Positions 1-7,383 of a stretch of 17,589 nucleotides of DNA are shown one piece after another. The DNA lies in the NCBI GenBank assembly GCA_038748065.1, contig JBCDJG010000078.1, positions 1 to 17,589 on the forward strand, given 5' to 3'. The notes under the pieces are model-generated. The model saw only the letters and a list, made by a program, of their open reading frames with translations. It was not told the DNA's origin and did not search any database. A program made the translations under genes and the position numbers. Each line of letters opens with the position of its first letter. The first letter of the stretch is position 1. Source of the stretch: JBCDJG01 sp038748065 (GTDB lineage: Bacteria; Pseudomonadota; Gammaproteobacteria; Pseudomonadales; Halieaceae).

Positions 1-653
1 CCGGCGTGGCACTGGTATTGTTTATTGATAATGATCAGAACGGACGTGAGCGCTTCTGCGGCGGCGGCGTTGTTAATCATTCCGGCATGGAAGCCGCGCA
101 TGCCCGCCGCTTCCACCAATTTGATGACCTGTTCGCGCGCATCTTTTTTATTGCCGCATACCAGCACATCGCAATGAATACCGCCGCCTTCCTGCAAATG
201 GTGGGCTGCCACGTTCTGGAAGGCTGAAACTACCGCAACCTCTTCGCCCAGCAGGTTTTGGGCGATCTGGCCGGCGCTGCCTTCGGGCGGAAGCTGCACA
301 CGGGCAACTTTGGGTGGCACCAGCGGTACTGTTACATCAATTAGAATTTTCCCCTGGAGGGCTGGCTTGACGTACTCGAGCGTGCTCGCCTGGTGACTGA
401 AGGGGACTGTAATGGCCACGATATCCGCCGCTTCCGCCGCAGCAAGGTTCTCCATTGCAGCGACGTTCACCGTTTCGACTCCGCGCTCTGCCATGACTTC
501 GTGAAGGTCGGCTACGGCCGCTTGTGCTTTTTCAAGCGTACGCGAGCCAATGATGACGTGGTAACCCGCCTGGGCCCAGCGCCTCGCGAGGCCAGTGCCC
601 AGGTCGCCGGTGCCGCCAAGAATGGCAAGGTTGGGTAGGGCAGAGTCAGACAT
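1..653 (-). CDS. npdG: NADPH-dependent F420 reductase family protein (partial, 3' end outside window)
   Basis: Reading the minus strand from the ATG at 653 gives an open frame of 217 codons that runs off the window edge. The protein starts MSDSALPNLAILGGTGDLG, a Rossmann nucleotide-binding loop at about residues 9-19, followed by an IIGSR segment near residue 36. The G-S-R end of the second strand is typical of NADPH-preferring enzymes of the Fno/NpdG family. The visible end (LTSVLIIINKQYQCHA) matches the family's conserved C-terminal helix, so only about ten residues are missing. Family members transfer hydride between NADPH and coenzyme F420 in the cytoplasm. A good ribosome site (AAGGA, 661-665) lies 7 nt before the start. 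No F420 biosynthesis or F420-dependent enzyme is visible here, so the true acceptor in this organism is uncertain; a generic NADP-binding oxidoreductase role is the alternative. Confidence 0.85.
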   Translation of the reverse strand, partial: MSDSALPNLAILGGTGDLGTGLARRWAQAGYHVIIGSRTLEKAQAAVADLHEVMAERGVETVNVAAMENLAAAEAADIVAITVPFSHQASTLEYVKPALQGKILIDVTVPLVPPKVARVQLPPEGSAGQIAQNLLGEEVAVVSAFQNVAAHHLQEGGGIHCDVLVCGNKKDAREQVIKLVEAAGMRGFHAGMINNAAAAEALTSVLIIINKQYQCHA

Positions 654-707
654 GTTGAGTTCCTTATGGTGGTTGTAGTGACGGGTGCTGGCTAACAGTA
701 CGCGCGC

Positions 708-716
708 ATTCTAGCA
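708..716 (-). promoter_or_regulatory. Possible extended -10 promoter for the F420-reductase-like gene
   Basis: Read on the minus strand the sequence is TGCTAGAAT, an extended -10 (TGn plus TAGAAT, five of six matches to TATAAT). It lies about 55 nt before the start codon, giving a leader of about 47 nt. No convincing -35 box is present, as is common for extended -10 promoters. Motif match by eye only. Confidence 0.4.
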
Positions 717-726
717 GACGGATCAT

Positions 727-755
727 TTGCCGCCAGCCTGCCCCCGCCTTGTATT
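727..755 (+). promoter_or_regulatory. Possible sigma-70-like promoter for the TrpC-like gene
   Basis: TTGCCG (727-732) and TGTATT (750-755) are separated by 17 nt, each matching four of six consensus bases. The predicted transcription start falls inside the inverted repeat that follows. The match is weak and unproven. Confidence 0.25.
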
Positions 756-779
756 GCCTCGGGCGAGGCGGGACAATAC
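751..779. repeat. Nested inverted repeat upstream of the TrpC-like gene
   Basis: GTATTG (751-756) is complementary to CAATAC (774-779). Between them GCCT/AGGC (756-759 and 766-769) also pair around CGGGCG. The result is a bulged hairpin overlapping the proposed -10 box and ending about 30 nt before the GTG start. It could be an operator or a leader hairpin. No U-tract follows, so it is not a standard terminator. Confidence 0.4.
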
Positions 780-809
780 GCGGCGGCGATAGGGAGTCGG
801 ACAAGTTCG

Positions 810-1661
810 GTGGATACTTTTCTGGATGTAGTAGCAGCGGAGAAACGGCAGCAGGTCGCCAAGCGGCGAGACGCTCTCCCGGAAGCGCTGCTGCGCGAGC
901 ATGCGGCACAGCTGCCATCTCGTGCCAGCTTTCAGTCTGCGCTCAAACGCCTTCCAGGCGCAGCTATCTCGCTGATTACCGAGGTAAAGGCGCGCGCGCC
1001 CGGACGCGAAAATGTGCGCTCCCTGGAGCCGGAGGATGTGGTGGAAGACTATGTCCGGGGAGGCGCCAGCGCGGTTTCTGTCTTGACGGATGAAGCCTAC
1101 TTCGGCGGCTCTCTGGATACGCTGGCGCGGGTATCGCGAGCGACCGATCTACCTCTGCTGCATAAGGAGTTCATTGTTGAGCCCTACCAGCTGCTGGAGG
1201 GCAAGGTGCGAGGGGCGAGCGCTGCGCTGATTCTCGCCTATTACTTCGACGAGCGTAGCCTGGCAGAAATCGTTGATGCCGCACATGCGATCGGTATTGA
1301 AGCCGTGGTCGAATGCTCATTGTATGACGAGTTGCCGCGAACGCTTGCTGTCAATCCGCGCATTGTATTGTTGAACAACCGGCCTATCGCTGCGATACCG
1401 GCTGACCCCACAGAAACCTATAGCCGCGGCGAAGCTGCCAATGCTGGACGCTGGTGGGAAGAACACAGCGCGCTGCAGACCTGGTATGCGCAGGGTGATC
1501 GACTCTTAATCAGTGCCAGCTGTGTAGACACTGTGAAAGATGCAGAGCTGATAGCGGGCTATCCCTTCGATGCGCTGCTGATTGGCAATGCTGCCATGGT
1601 AGCTGCCGATCGTCGGACCTTCGTCAACAGCTTGCGCGTGGGTGCTTCACACCAGCAGTAG
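810..1661 (+). CDS. Indole-3-glycerol-phosphate synthase (TrpC)-like protein, divergent orphan
   Basis: A 283-aa protein of TrpC length with the IGPS beta/alpha-barrel pattern. IGPS converts CdRP to indole-3-glycerol phosphate in tryptophan synthesis. The catalytic positions of the family can be placed: E58 and K60 (TEVK), K119 (HKEF), E168 (VVEC), N189/R191 (NNR), and S237. Several normally invariant segments differ: the S-P-S motif after the first lysine is A-P-G, E-S-G-I is A-S-C-V at 236-239, and residues about 197-230 form an unusual loop. The start is GTG at 810; upstream in-frame codons hold no better start, and AGGGAG (791-796) is a distant ribosome site. No trpD, trpG or other trp gene is nearby. 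It overlaps the convergent antiporter gene by 15 bp. It may be a paralogue with another substrate rather than the tryptophan enzyme. Confidence 0.78.
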   Translation: MDTFLDVVAAEKRQQVAKRRDALPEALLREHAAQLPSRASFQSALKRLPGAAISLITEVKARAPGRENVRSLEPEDVVEDYVRGGASAVSVLTDEAYFGGSLDTLARVSRATDLPLLHKEFIVEPYQLLEGKVRGASAALILAYYFDERSLAEIVDAAHAIGIEAVVECSLYDELPRTLAVNPRIVLLNNRPIAAIPADPTETYSRGEAANAGRWWEEHSALQTWYAQGDRLLISASCVDTVKDAELIAGYPFDALLIGNAAMVAADRRTFVNSLRVGASHQQ

Positions 1662-3059
1662 GCCGCCAATAGAGAAGCCTGTTATCGCTATTGCGCCGCC
1701 GATTAATGCATAGGGCAACTGAGTGCGGACGTGATCAATGTGGTCTGTAGCAGCGGCCATCGATGAGATCACGGTTGTATCGCTGATCGGCGAGGCATGG
1801 TCCCCAAAGATGCCGCCGCTGAGCACTGCGGCCAGAAACGGTGCCGGCGGCAGACCCTGCGTAATTGCAAGCGGCAAGGCAATGGGAATCATGATCGCAA
1901 AGGTGCCCCAACTGGACCCGATGGCAAAGGCCATCAGGGCGGCGCAGAGGAAAATCGCGGGCAGCAGCAGGGCGGGCGACAGGACATCACTGAGCAGTCC
2001 TGAAACGAAGGGCCCTGTACCAAGTTCGCCTGTCAGGTCGCCCATGGCCAGAGACAGTAGCAGGATCATTGCCAGTGGCAAAAGGCCACCGGCCCCTCGC
2101 AGGAAGGTTTCTGTCAGCAGCGCGAGAGACATCTCTCCCTGAGTCAGCAGCAGGCACCAGGCCACGGCATTAGCCAGCAGCGCGGCCCAGAGGATGCTGG
2201 TTGAACCCGAGCCTTGCATTAAATCCCCGCCACCGGTGATATAGAGCCCGACTGGCATGGCGGCCAGCAGGGCCAGTAGCGGCACCAACATATTGCGAGC
2301 CCTTGGTTCAACCGCGGACGTGTCCTTGTGATCGAGCAGGGACGGGTCGATCATAGGGGTGGCTTCTGGCCAGAGCCGTTCGCCTGCGCGTGTGCGCTTT
2401 TCTGCCCGGGCCATCGGCCCCAGGTTCCACTCAAAGGCAATGGTAGCGGCAGCCAGCAGCACCGCGGCCAGCGCGTAGAAGTTCCACGCGATGGCCTCAA
2501 GGAAGGTGGGAAGGGGGTCGACGCCATCGACGGCACCCAGGAGACCAAGGTTGAATGCGCCCCAGGCGTTCAAGGGAATCAGTATGCAAATCGGCGCTGA
2601 GGTCGAGTCGATGATATAGGCGAGCTTTTCGCGGGCAACCCGATAGCGGTCATAGAGGGGGCGGGATACCGTGCCAGCGACGAGCACGGTGATGTTGGAT
2701 TCAATGAATATGCCAATGCCCAGTAGCCAGGACAGCCACTGGGCGCCCTTGCCAGAACGAACCCATCTTCGACCTTGAATCCAGGTGACAAAGCCCTGAA
2801 CGCCACCAGAGCGCTCCAGTGTGGCTATCAGCGAACCCATGACAAGCGTGAATACCAGAACTCTGGTACTGCCCGGCTCACCGAAGACGGCTATGCAGCC
2901 CTCGATCATCGCAGCCGCACCAACGAAGGGATTGAAGCCCCCCAGCAGCGTATAGCCCAGCCACAGGCCGCCTCCCAGTGACAGGTAGATGTGCCGGGTC
3001 AGCAGTGCCAGGCCGATTGCCAGCAACGGGGGTAGTAGTGATAGTGCAGAGGTTTCCAT
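1647..3059 (-). CDS. Na+/H+ antiporter, NhaC family
   Basis: A 470-aa, very hydrophobic protein with about eleven to twelve membrane spans. It exchanges cytoplasmic Na+ for external H+ across the inner membrane, helping with salt and pH homeostasis. Family hallmarks visible are the GIFGDHASPISDTT segment (residues 416-429), the IDSTSAPICILIPLNAWG-type helix (150-167) and GSSWGTFAIMIPIALPLA (381-398). A hydrophilic cytoplasmic loop lies at about 213-256. Length is normal for NhaC-type carriers. The ribosome site before the ATG at 3059 is weak. Its 3' end overlaps the TrpC-like gene by 15 bp, and its 5' end is divergent from the serine hydrolase gene across 95 bp. Some NhaC relatives carry other substrates (for example malate/lactate exchange), so the exact substrate is inferred from family membership. 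Confidence 0.88.
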   Translation of the reverse strand: METSALSLLPPLLAIGLALLTRHIYLSLGGGLWLGYTLLGGFNPFVGAAAMIEGCIAVFGEPGSTRVLVFTLVMGSLIATLERSGGVQGFVTWIQGRRWVRSGKGAQWLSWLLGIGIFIESNITVLVAGTVSRPLYDRYRVAREKLAYIIDSTSAPICILIPLNAWGAFNLGLLGAVDGVDPLPTFLEAIAWNFYALAAVLLAAATIAFEWNLGPMARAEKRTRAGERLWPEATPMIDPSLLDHKDTSAVEPRARNMLVPLLALLAAMPVGLYITGGGDLMQGSGSTSILWAALLANAVAWCLLLTQGEMSLALLTETFLRGAGGLLPLAMILLLSLAMGDLTGELGTGPFVSGLLSDVLSPALLLPAIFLCAALMAFAIGSSWGTFAIMIPIALPLAITQGLPPAPFLAAVLSGGIFGDHASPISDTTVISSMAAATDHIDHVRTQLPYALIGGAIAITGFSIGGLLLV

Positions 3060-3128
3060 GTCTGCTTGGTGTTTTCATTAAGCGCCCGTGCATCCTACAC
3101 GCTGGCAGCGGGTGGGGCGATTCGTAGC

Positions 3129-3134
3129 TATAAT
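3129..3134 (+). promoter_or_regulatory. Possible -10 box of the serine hydrolase promoter
   Basis: A perfect TATAAT lies 20 nt before the ATG at 3155, in the 95-bp divergent region between the antiporter and the serine hydrolase. No recognisable -35 box is found at the expected distance and there is no TGn extension. The predicted leader is under 20 nt, but it still includes the GAGG ribosome site at 3147-3150. Confidence 0.35.
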
Positions 3135-3154
3135 AATCGGGGTTACGAGGTTGT

Positions 3155-4495
3155 ATGATGCGTCTGCTTGCCCCCCTGATCCTTATACTGCTTTGCGCAG
3201 TGCTGATGAAGCCCCTGCTCGGCGTTTCGCCTTTGGGCCTGCGGCATGCTCCTGACGTGGCGACCGGCCTCAGCGCCAAGATTGCGTGCTCCCACCACTT
3301 TCTTGGCGGGCGTGATGCTGCGCAGATTGAGCGTGACCTGACTGCCTACTCGCCGGCCCTTGGCTTGATTGAGCTGGACTATCTGGACGCCCCACAGCGC
3401 GTTGTTGCGCGCCTCCTTGGCGGCTACGAGCGAACCGCCCGCTACCGACCCGGCCTGGGATGTACCCTCGAGATTGGCGACACACGGACGCTGGAAAACA
3501 TCAGCGTTGAGCCAGTTCTTGCGGAGAATGCGCCGTGGCCGGCTGGCGAACAGGTCACATCCCTCGACGCCGAACTGCAGCAGGTGCTGGATTTGCAGAT
3601 GAAGGAAGACGCTCGCAGCAGCTACGAGACGCGAGCCTTGCTAGTCGTTCGCGGGGGCGAAGTGGCCGGAGAGTCTTACGCCGAGGGTAGCGATTACTAC
3701 ACACAACATCTGGGCTGGTCTATGGCCAAGAGCGTTGTAGCGATCCTGCACGGGCTGCTCGAACAGGATGGCAAAGTCAGTTCGCAGGATCGCGCTCTGT
3801 TCCAAGCCTGGTCAGCCGATGGGCGCAGAGACATCACACAGCAGCAGCTTCTGTCTATGACCTCAGGGCTCCAGTTCGACGAAGAATACGTGCCCGGCAG
3901 CGATTCGACGAGGATGCTTTTTGCCAGTGAAAGTGCGGCCAATGTGGCGCTTGAATTTCCCCTGGCACATCAGCCTGGCACTTTTTTCGCCTACTCATCC
4001 GGAACCAGTAACCTGCTTGCACAGCTCTATACTGATCGAGTGGGTGGCGTCACGGCCGCCGCCAGCTACTGGTATGAACGATTACTGCGGCCTCTGGCGA
4101 TGGCACACACCACGCTGGAACCTGATCCAAGTGGGGTTTTTGTCGGCAGCTCATTTATTTATGCATCGGCCAGGGACTGGGCTCGGCTTGGCTTGCTGCT
4201 GCTCAACCAAGAGGAATGGCGGGGCCAGCAGTTACTGCCCGCCGGTTGGGTAGAGCGCGCATCGACACCAAACCAGGCGGCGAACGATGCCCGCTACGGG
4301 TACCAGTTATGGTTAAATCGAGGGGGCGCTGAACGACGCTGGGCAGCGCTGCCTCGCGATGCCTATGCCATGCAGGGTAACCGCCAGCAGGTGGTCATGG
4401 TCATTCCGTCGCTCGATGTGGTGATTGTTCGCCTCGGCTGGAGCAGCGACTATCCGATGGAAGAGCGTTTCTCGGAAATCCTGCGCCACCTCTAA
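3155..4495 (+). CDS. Serine hydrolase, beta-lactamase/penicillin-binding-like (class C family), membrane-anchored
   Basis: A 446-aa protein. Residues 3-24 form a hydrophobic N-terminal segment (signal anchor or signal peptide), so the enzyme should face the periplasm. The beta-lactamase-like domain covers about residues 135-446. The nucleophile motif SMAK gives S189 and K192. The second motif is Y280-S-S, in place of Y-x-N. The third-motif region is M-Q-G (406-408) instead of K-T-G or H-x-G. Such proteins are usually esterases, peptidases or amidases rather than true beta-lactamases; the substrate is unknown. Residues 25-135 show no recognised domain. Two adjacent ATG codons (3155 and 3158) are possible; GAGG at 3147-3150 is better spaced for 3158. 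No lipobox cysteine is at the expected place, although C14 lies inside the hydrophobic segment. Confidence 0.85.
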   Translation: MMRLLAPLILILLCAVLMKPLLGVSPLGLRHAPDVATGLSAKIACSHHFLGGRDAAQIERDLTAYSPALGLIELDYLDAPQRVVARLLGGYERTARYRPGLGCTLEIGDTRTLENISVEPVLAENAPWPAGEQVTSLDAELQQVLDLQMKEDARSSYETRALLVVRGGEVAGESYAEGSDYYTQHLGWSMAKSVVAILHGLLEQDGKVSSQDRALFQAWSADGRRDITQQQLLSMTSGLQFDEEYVPGSDSTRMLFASESAANVALEFPLAHQPGTFFAYSSGTSNLLAQLYTDRVGGVTAAASYWYERLLRPLAMAHTTLEPDPSGVFVGSSFIYASARDWARLGLLLLNQEEWRGQQLLPAGWVERASTPNQAANDARYGYQLWLNRGGAERRWAALPRDAYAMQGNRQQVVMVIPSLDVVIVRLGWSSDYPMEERFSEILRHL

Positions 4496-4529
4496 CGCGG
4501 AGCATCTATTCTCCTGGTGGTCGGGCAGG

Positions 4530-4538
4530 TGTTAGAAT
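4530..4538 (+). promoter_or_regulatory. Possible extended -10 promoter for the DUF3144 gene
   Basis: TGTTAGAAT is an extended -10 element (TGn plus TAGAAT), 30 nt before the start codon. No good -35 box is seen. It lies in the 73-bp space between the serine hydrolase and the DUF3144 gene, suggesting that the latter has its own transcription start. Confidence 0.42.
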
Positions 4539-4568
4539 CGCCGCTCGTCAAAGCAGGAGCAGCCAAGC

Positions 4569-4829
4569 ATGTCAGATGAGTTTTCCGAACAGGAGCACGC
4601 TAAAGCGGCCGAGCGTTTTATTGGTCTGGCCAATACGCTCGCGCGTGAAGGGACGGCGATGAATACGGTATCGGCCGCGCTGATGACGGCTTCTGGGACT
4701 TACGCCACCTTTTCCCACGTTGGCGACAACGGCGTGCTGACAGAGGATGAAATCGACCAATTTACAGATGCCTACCGGGCCCAGCTGAAATACATCCAGG
4801 ACCTGAAGCGCGAGCGAAACCAGGCTTAG
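4569..4829 (+). CDS. DUF3144-family small protein
   Basis: An 86-aa, mostly helical, acidic, soluble protein with no signal peptide or membrane span. The pattern RFIGLANTLARE, then VSAALMTASGTYATF and a C-terminal DQFTDAYRAQL helix matches my memory of the DUF3144 family, found in gammaproteobacteria with unknown function. A clear ribosome site (AGGAG, 4555-4559) lies 9 nt before the ATG. Its TAG stop overlaps the TAA stop of the convergent GGDEF/EAL gene within four bases, so the two messages are complementary at their ends. The size and helical prediction agree with the family; assignment is by memory of motif, not by a search. Confidence 0.75.
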   Translation: MSDEFSEQEHAKAAERFIGLANTLAREGTAMNTVSAALMTASGTYATFSHVGDNGVLTEDEIDQFTDAYRAQLKYIQDLKRERNQA

Positions 4830-7177
4830 GAGCCGATCTGGCGCACCTCGGTGGAGGCGGCTTGCAGTGTTCGCGGCATAGACTGAATCTGTCCCATAAA
4901 GTGGAAGGGGTCAAGCAGTCTTGGGAAGTCAGTGGCACTTAGCGGTTCACTGAAGAGAAAGCCCTGTATGACGTGTGTATCCTGTGCGCTCAGGAACTGA
5001 TACTGGACGTCCGACTCAACGCCCTCGGCGACAACGCCAATGCCCATGCTTCTGGCCATGGCGATGATAGCGATCACGAGGCTGTTGTCGTTGTCGCTTT
5101 TGCCAATGTCCATGATGAAGCTCTGGTCGATCTTTAACTCGTCGATAGGGAAGTGGCTGAGGTAGCTCAGCGATGAATAACCGGTACCGAAGTCGTCGAT
5201 CGAAAGCCTCAGTCCCAGGGCGCGCAGTCGTTTCAGGGCGTCAATGGTCGAGGCAGAGTCTTCCATAACCAGGCCCTCGGTAATCTCCAGCTGTACTCGT
5301 TCAGGGGCGATACCCGTGCGAGCCAGTAGGGCTTCCGTTTCGCTGATAAAGTGTTCTGAAATCTGCGATGCGGACACATTCACGGAAACCTTATCCAGGT
5401 GATGGCCCGCTTGGTCCCAGTCCAGCAACTGTTGGCAGGCCGCGCCTAGAGCCCATTCGCCGAGTTGACTGATCAGCCCCGTTTCTTCGGCTAGCGGAAT
5501 AAACTGTGCCGGCGTTACCCGACCCAGTTCCGGATGTTCCCAGCGCATCAAAGCCTCGGCGCCAATAACCGAACCTGTGACGGTGTCTACCTGAGGCTGA
5601 TAGAGCAGGCAGAGTTGCTCGCGTTCAATGGCCTTGCGCAGCTCGGCTTCGAGGCGCAGGCGATCCAGACCTGCCGCTTCCATATCCTGGGTGTAGTAGA
5701 GGTAATTGTTTTTGCCGCTGGCCTTAGCGTGATACATCGCCGTATCGGCGCAGCGCAAGACCTCGTCCACATCGCTGCCGTCCCTGGGAACGATGGCAAT
5801 ACCGATGCTTGGGGTAACTACCAGCTCATGCCCATCTATGGTCATGGGCTGAGTCAGGGTCTCGATAACGCGGCGAGCGACGATGCCCGCGGCTTCCTCC
5901 GAGGCGAGCTGGTTCAGTACCACGGTGAACTCATCGCCACCCAGCCTGCTGACGTCGATGCGTGAGTCGGAGTCCACATAGTGGGCGACGACGTCACTCT
6001 CACGGACGCAGGACGACAGGCGGCTTGCAACCTCCTTGAGCAGCAGGTCGCCGGCGCGGTGTCCAAGAGAATCATTGATGCGCTTAAAGTTATCCAGATC
6101 GAGGAACATCAGGCCGAGAATCTGATTGTTGCGCTTGGCAAGCCTGATCAGTAAGGCCAGCTGCTCCGAAAACAGTCGTCGGTTCGGAAGCGACGTCAGC
6201 GCATCAAAGTATGCGAGCTTGCGCAATTCGTTGCGCGTGTGGGACACCTCGCGCACGGCGCGATTGAGTTCCTGATTACGGCGGGAAAGCTGTTCGGTCC
6301 GTTCTTCCACTTTCAGGCTCAGTAGGCGATGGTCGACGGAAATGCGGGATCGATAGCTGTCGAGGTCGCCAAGGATATGGTCCAGCGCGAACATGATTTC
6401 CTTGACTTCGCCGCCGTCGCTCGCCTCCACGCGCGACGCGAAGCGGCCGTCGGCGATATCGTTGGCCAATTGATGCAGCCGAGACAGGGGTGAGGTTATC
6501 GACTGGGTAATTCTGCGGGTGACGATGGTGCTTAACAGCACGAATATCAGACAGGCTCCGAATAGCGGCAGAAGCTCATAGAGGCCTTCGGACAGCAGCG
6601 TCCAGCGGTTTATGCTCAGCTGAACGAAACCCACAACGTGCAGGCTGTTAGCCTGTGATGGTCGCATCAGGGCCTGTTCGAAGTCGCTTCGACTCAGGCC
6701 TTCGCGGCCCGGGTTGATCAGGGCGAAAACCGGCAGTGTCTGGTGTAGCCCCTTGTCAGAAGCCAGGATGATAGACAGCAGGGGCATGCGATCACTCAGG
6801 CGACCACCGTCTGCCAGCCCAACCGTTGATTCTACGGGTGAAGCACCGCGACGCAGTTGGCCAAGAGCGGGCCTTGCGATGCCCGGGCCCCGGATCATTG
6901 AGGTCATGTTCTGCCCATCAACGTCATAAATGGCAGCGAAAGCGGCCGCGCGCGAGAGGCCCAGCAGTGCCTGCAGGCTATCCTTGAGTGCATCGGTATT
7001 GCCAGCGTAGATCTCGTACTGCAATTGTGGCTGGCTGCGAAGGTAGGACGCGCTGGATTCCAGCAGTGTGTCTCTATCCGAGAGGTACTGGCGTTGGGTA
7101 CTGAACAGCAAAACGAAGGCCACCGCCACGGCGGTGATGGCCAATACCAGCAGATTGATTCGCTTGGCTATGCTCAT
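4826..7177 (-). CDS. Membrane sensor with HAMP, GGDEF and EAL domains (cyclic-di-GMP turnover)
   Basis: A 783-aa inner-membrane protein. TM1 is at residues 8-27, a periplasmic region without a recognised domain at 29-198, TM2 at 200-222, HAMP at about 222-275 and a coiled-coil linker at about 280-318. The GGDEF domain spans about 320-500 with intact GGDEF at 413-417. The EAL domain spans about 515-760 with EAL at 541-543, N600, E634 (ITE), DDFGTG at 661-666, K682 and the AEGVE glutamates at 718/721. Both catalytic sites therefore look competent, making and degrading c-di-GMP. The inhibitory RxxD site (RESD, 392-395) is moved away from GGDEF by an insert at about 401-410. The start has AAGG just upstream. 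It is separated from the gene before it by 206 bp and probably has its own promoter. LapD-like receptors share the layout, but theirs are degenerate. Confidence 0.92.
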   Translation of the reverse strand: MSIAKRINLLVLAITAVAVAFVLLFSTQRQYLSDRDTLLESSASYLRSQPQLQYEIYAGNTDALKDSLQALLGLSRAAAFAAIYDVDGQNMTSMIRGPGIARPALGQLRRGASPVESTVGLADGGRLSDRMPLLSIILASDKGLHQTLPVFALINPGREGLSRSDFEQALMRPSQANSLHVVGFVQLSINRWTLLSEGLYELLPLFGACLIFVLLSTIVTRRITQSITSPLSRLHQLANDIADGRFASRVEASDGGEVKEIMFALDHILGDLDSYRSRISVDHRLLSLKVEERTEQLSRRNQELNRAVREVSHTRNELRKLAYFDALTSLPNRRLFSEQLALLIRLAKRNNQILGLMFLDLDNFKRINDSLGHRAGDLLLKEVASRLSSCVRESDVVAHYVDSDSRIDVSRLGGDEFTVVLNQLASEEAAGIVARRVIETLTQPMTIDGHELVVTPSIGIAIVPRDGSDVDEVLRCADTAMYHAKASGKNNYLYYTQDMEAAGLDRLRLEAELRKAIEREQLCLLYQPQVDTVTGSVIGAEALMRWEHPELGRVTPAQFIPLAEETGLISQLGEWALGAACQQLLDWDQAGHHLDKVSVNVSASQISEHFISETEALLARTGIAPERVQLEITEGLVMEDSASTIDALKRLRALGLRLSIDDFGTGYSSLSYLSHFPIDELKIDQSFIMDIGKSDNDNSLVIAIIAMARSMGIGVVAEGVESDVQYQFLSAQDTHVIQGFLFSEPLSATDFPRLLDPFHFMGQIQSMPRTLQAASTEVRQIGS

Positions 7178-7383
7178 CGGCCTTAGCCCCCGATCCCGCC
7201 TTTCCGAAGTCCCTCTATCGACGCTATCACGCCAGTATTATGTGTCGCAATCAGAGAGTGTAGAAAGGTGCAGAAAGTCGCCAGCAGCCCCAAGCCGAAA
7301 TCAGATTGAACGTATAAGCGTTATATTTCACCGATATTCCTGGATTTTCGATCACTTTACGCGAACTTAGCGAGATTAGTGTT
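7178..7383. other. Intergenic region with AT-rich segment and possible promoter of the GGDEF/EAL gene
   Basis: This 206-bp gap separates two minus-strand genes. Positions about 7305-7380 are clearly more AT-rich than the surroundings and include a TATAA-GCG-TTATA dyad at 7313-7325. On the minus strand TTTCTA (7261-7266) and CATAAT (7237-7242), 18 nt apart, form a weak candidate promoter for the gene starting at 7177. No coding frame or clear terminator with a U-tract was found. Confidence 0.35.

Noticed and set aside
810..1661. Assigning the symbol trpC with confidence
   Set aside because: The family is clear, but altered signature motifs and the absence of other trp genes leave the physiological substrate open.
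3155..4495. Calling the serine hydrolase an antibiotic-resistance beta-lactamase
   Set aside because: Motifs two and three differ from class C beta-lactamases and the fold is shared by many esterases and peptidases.
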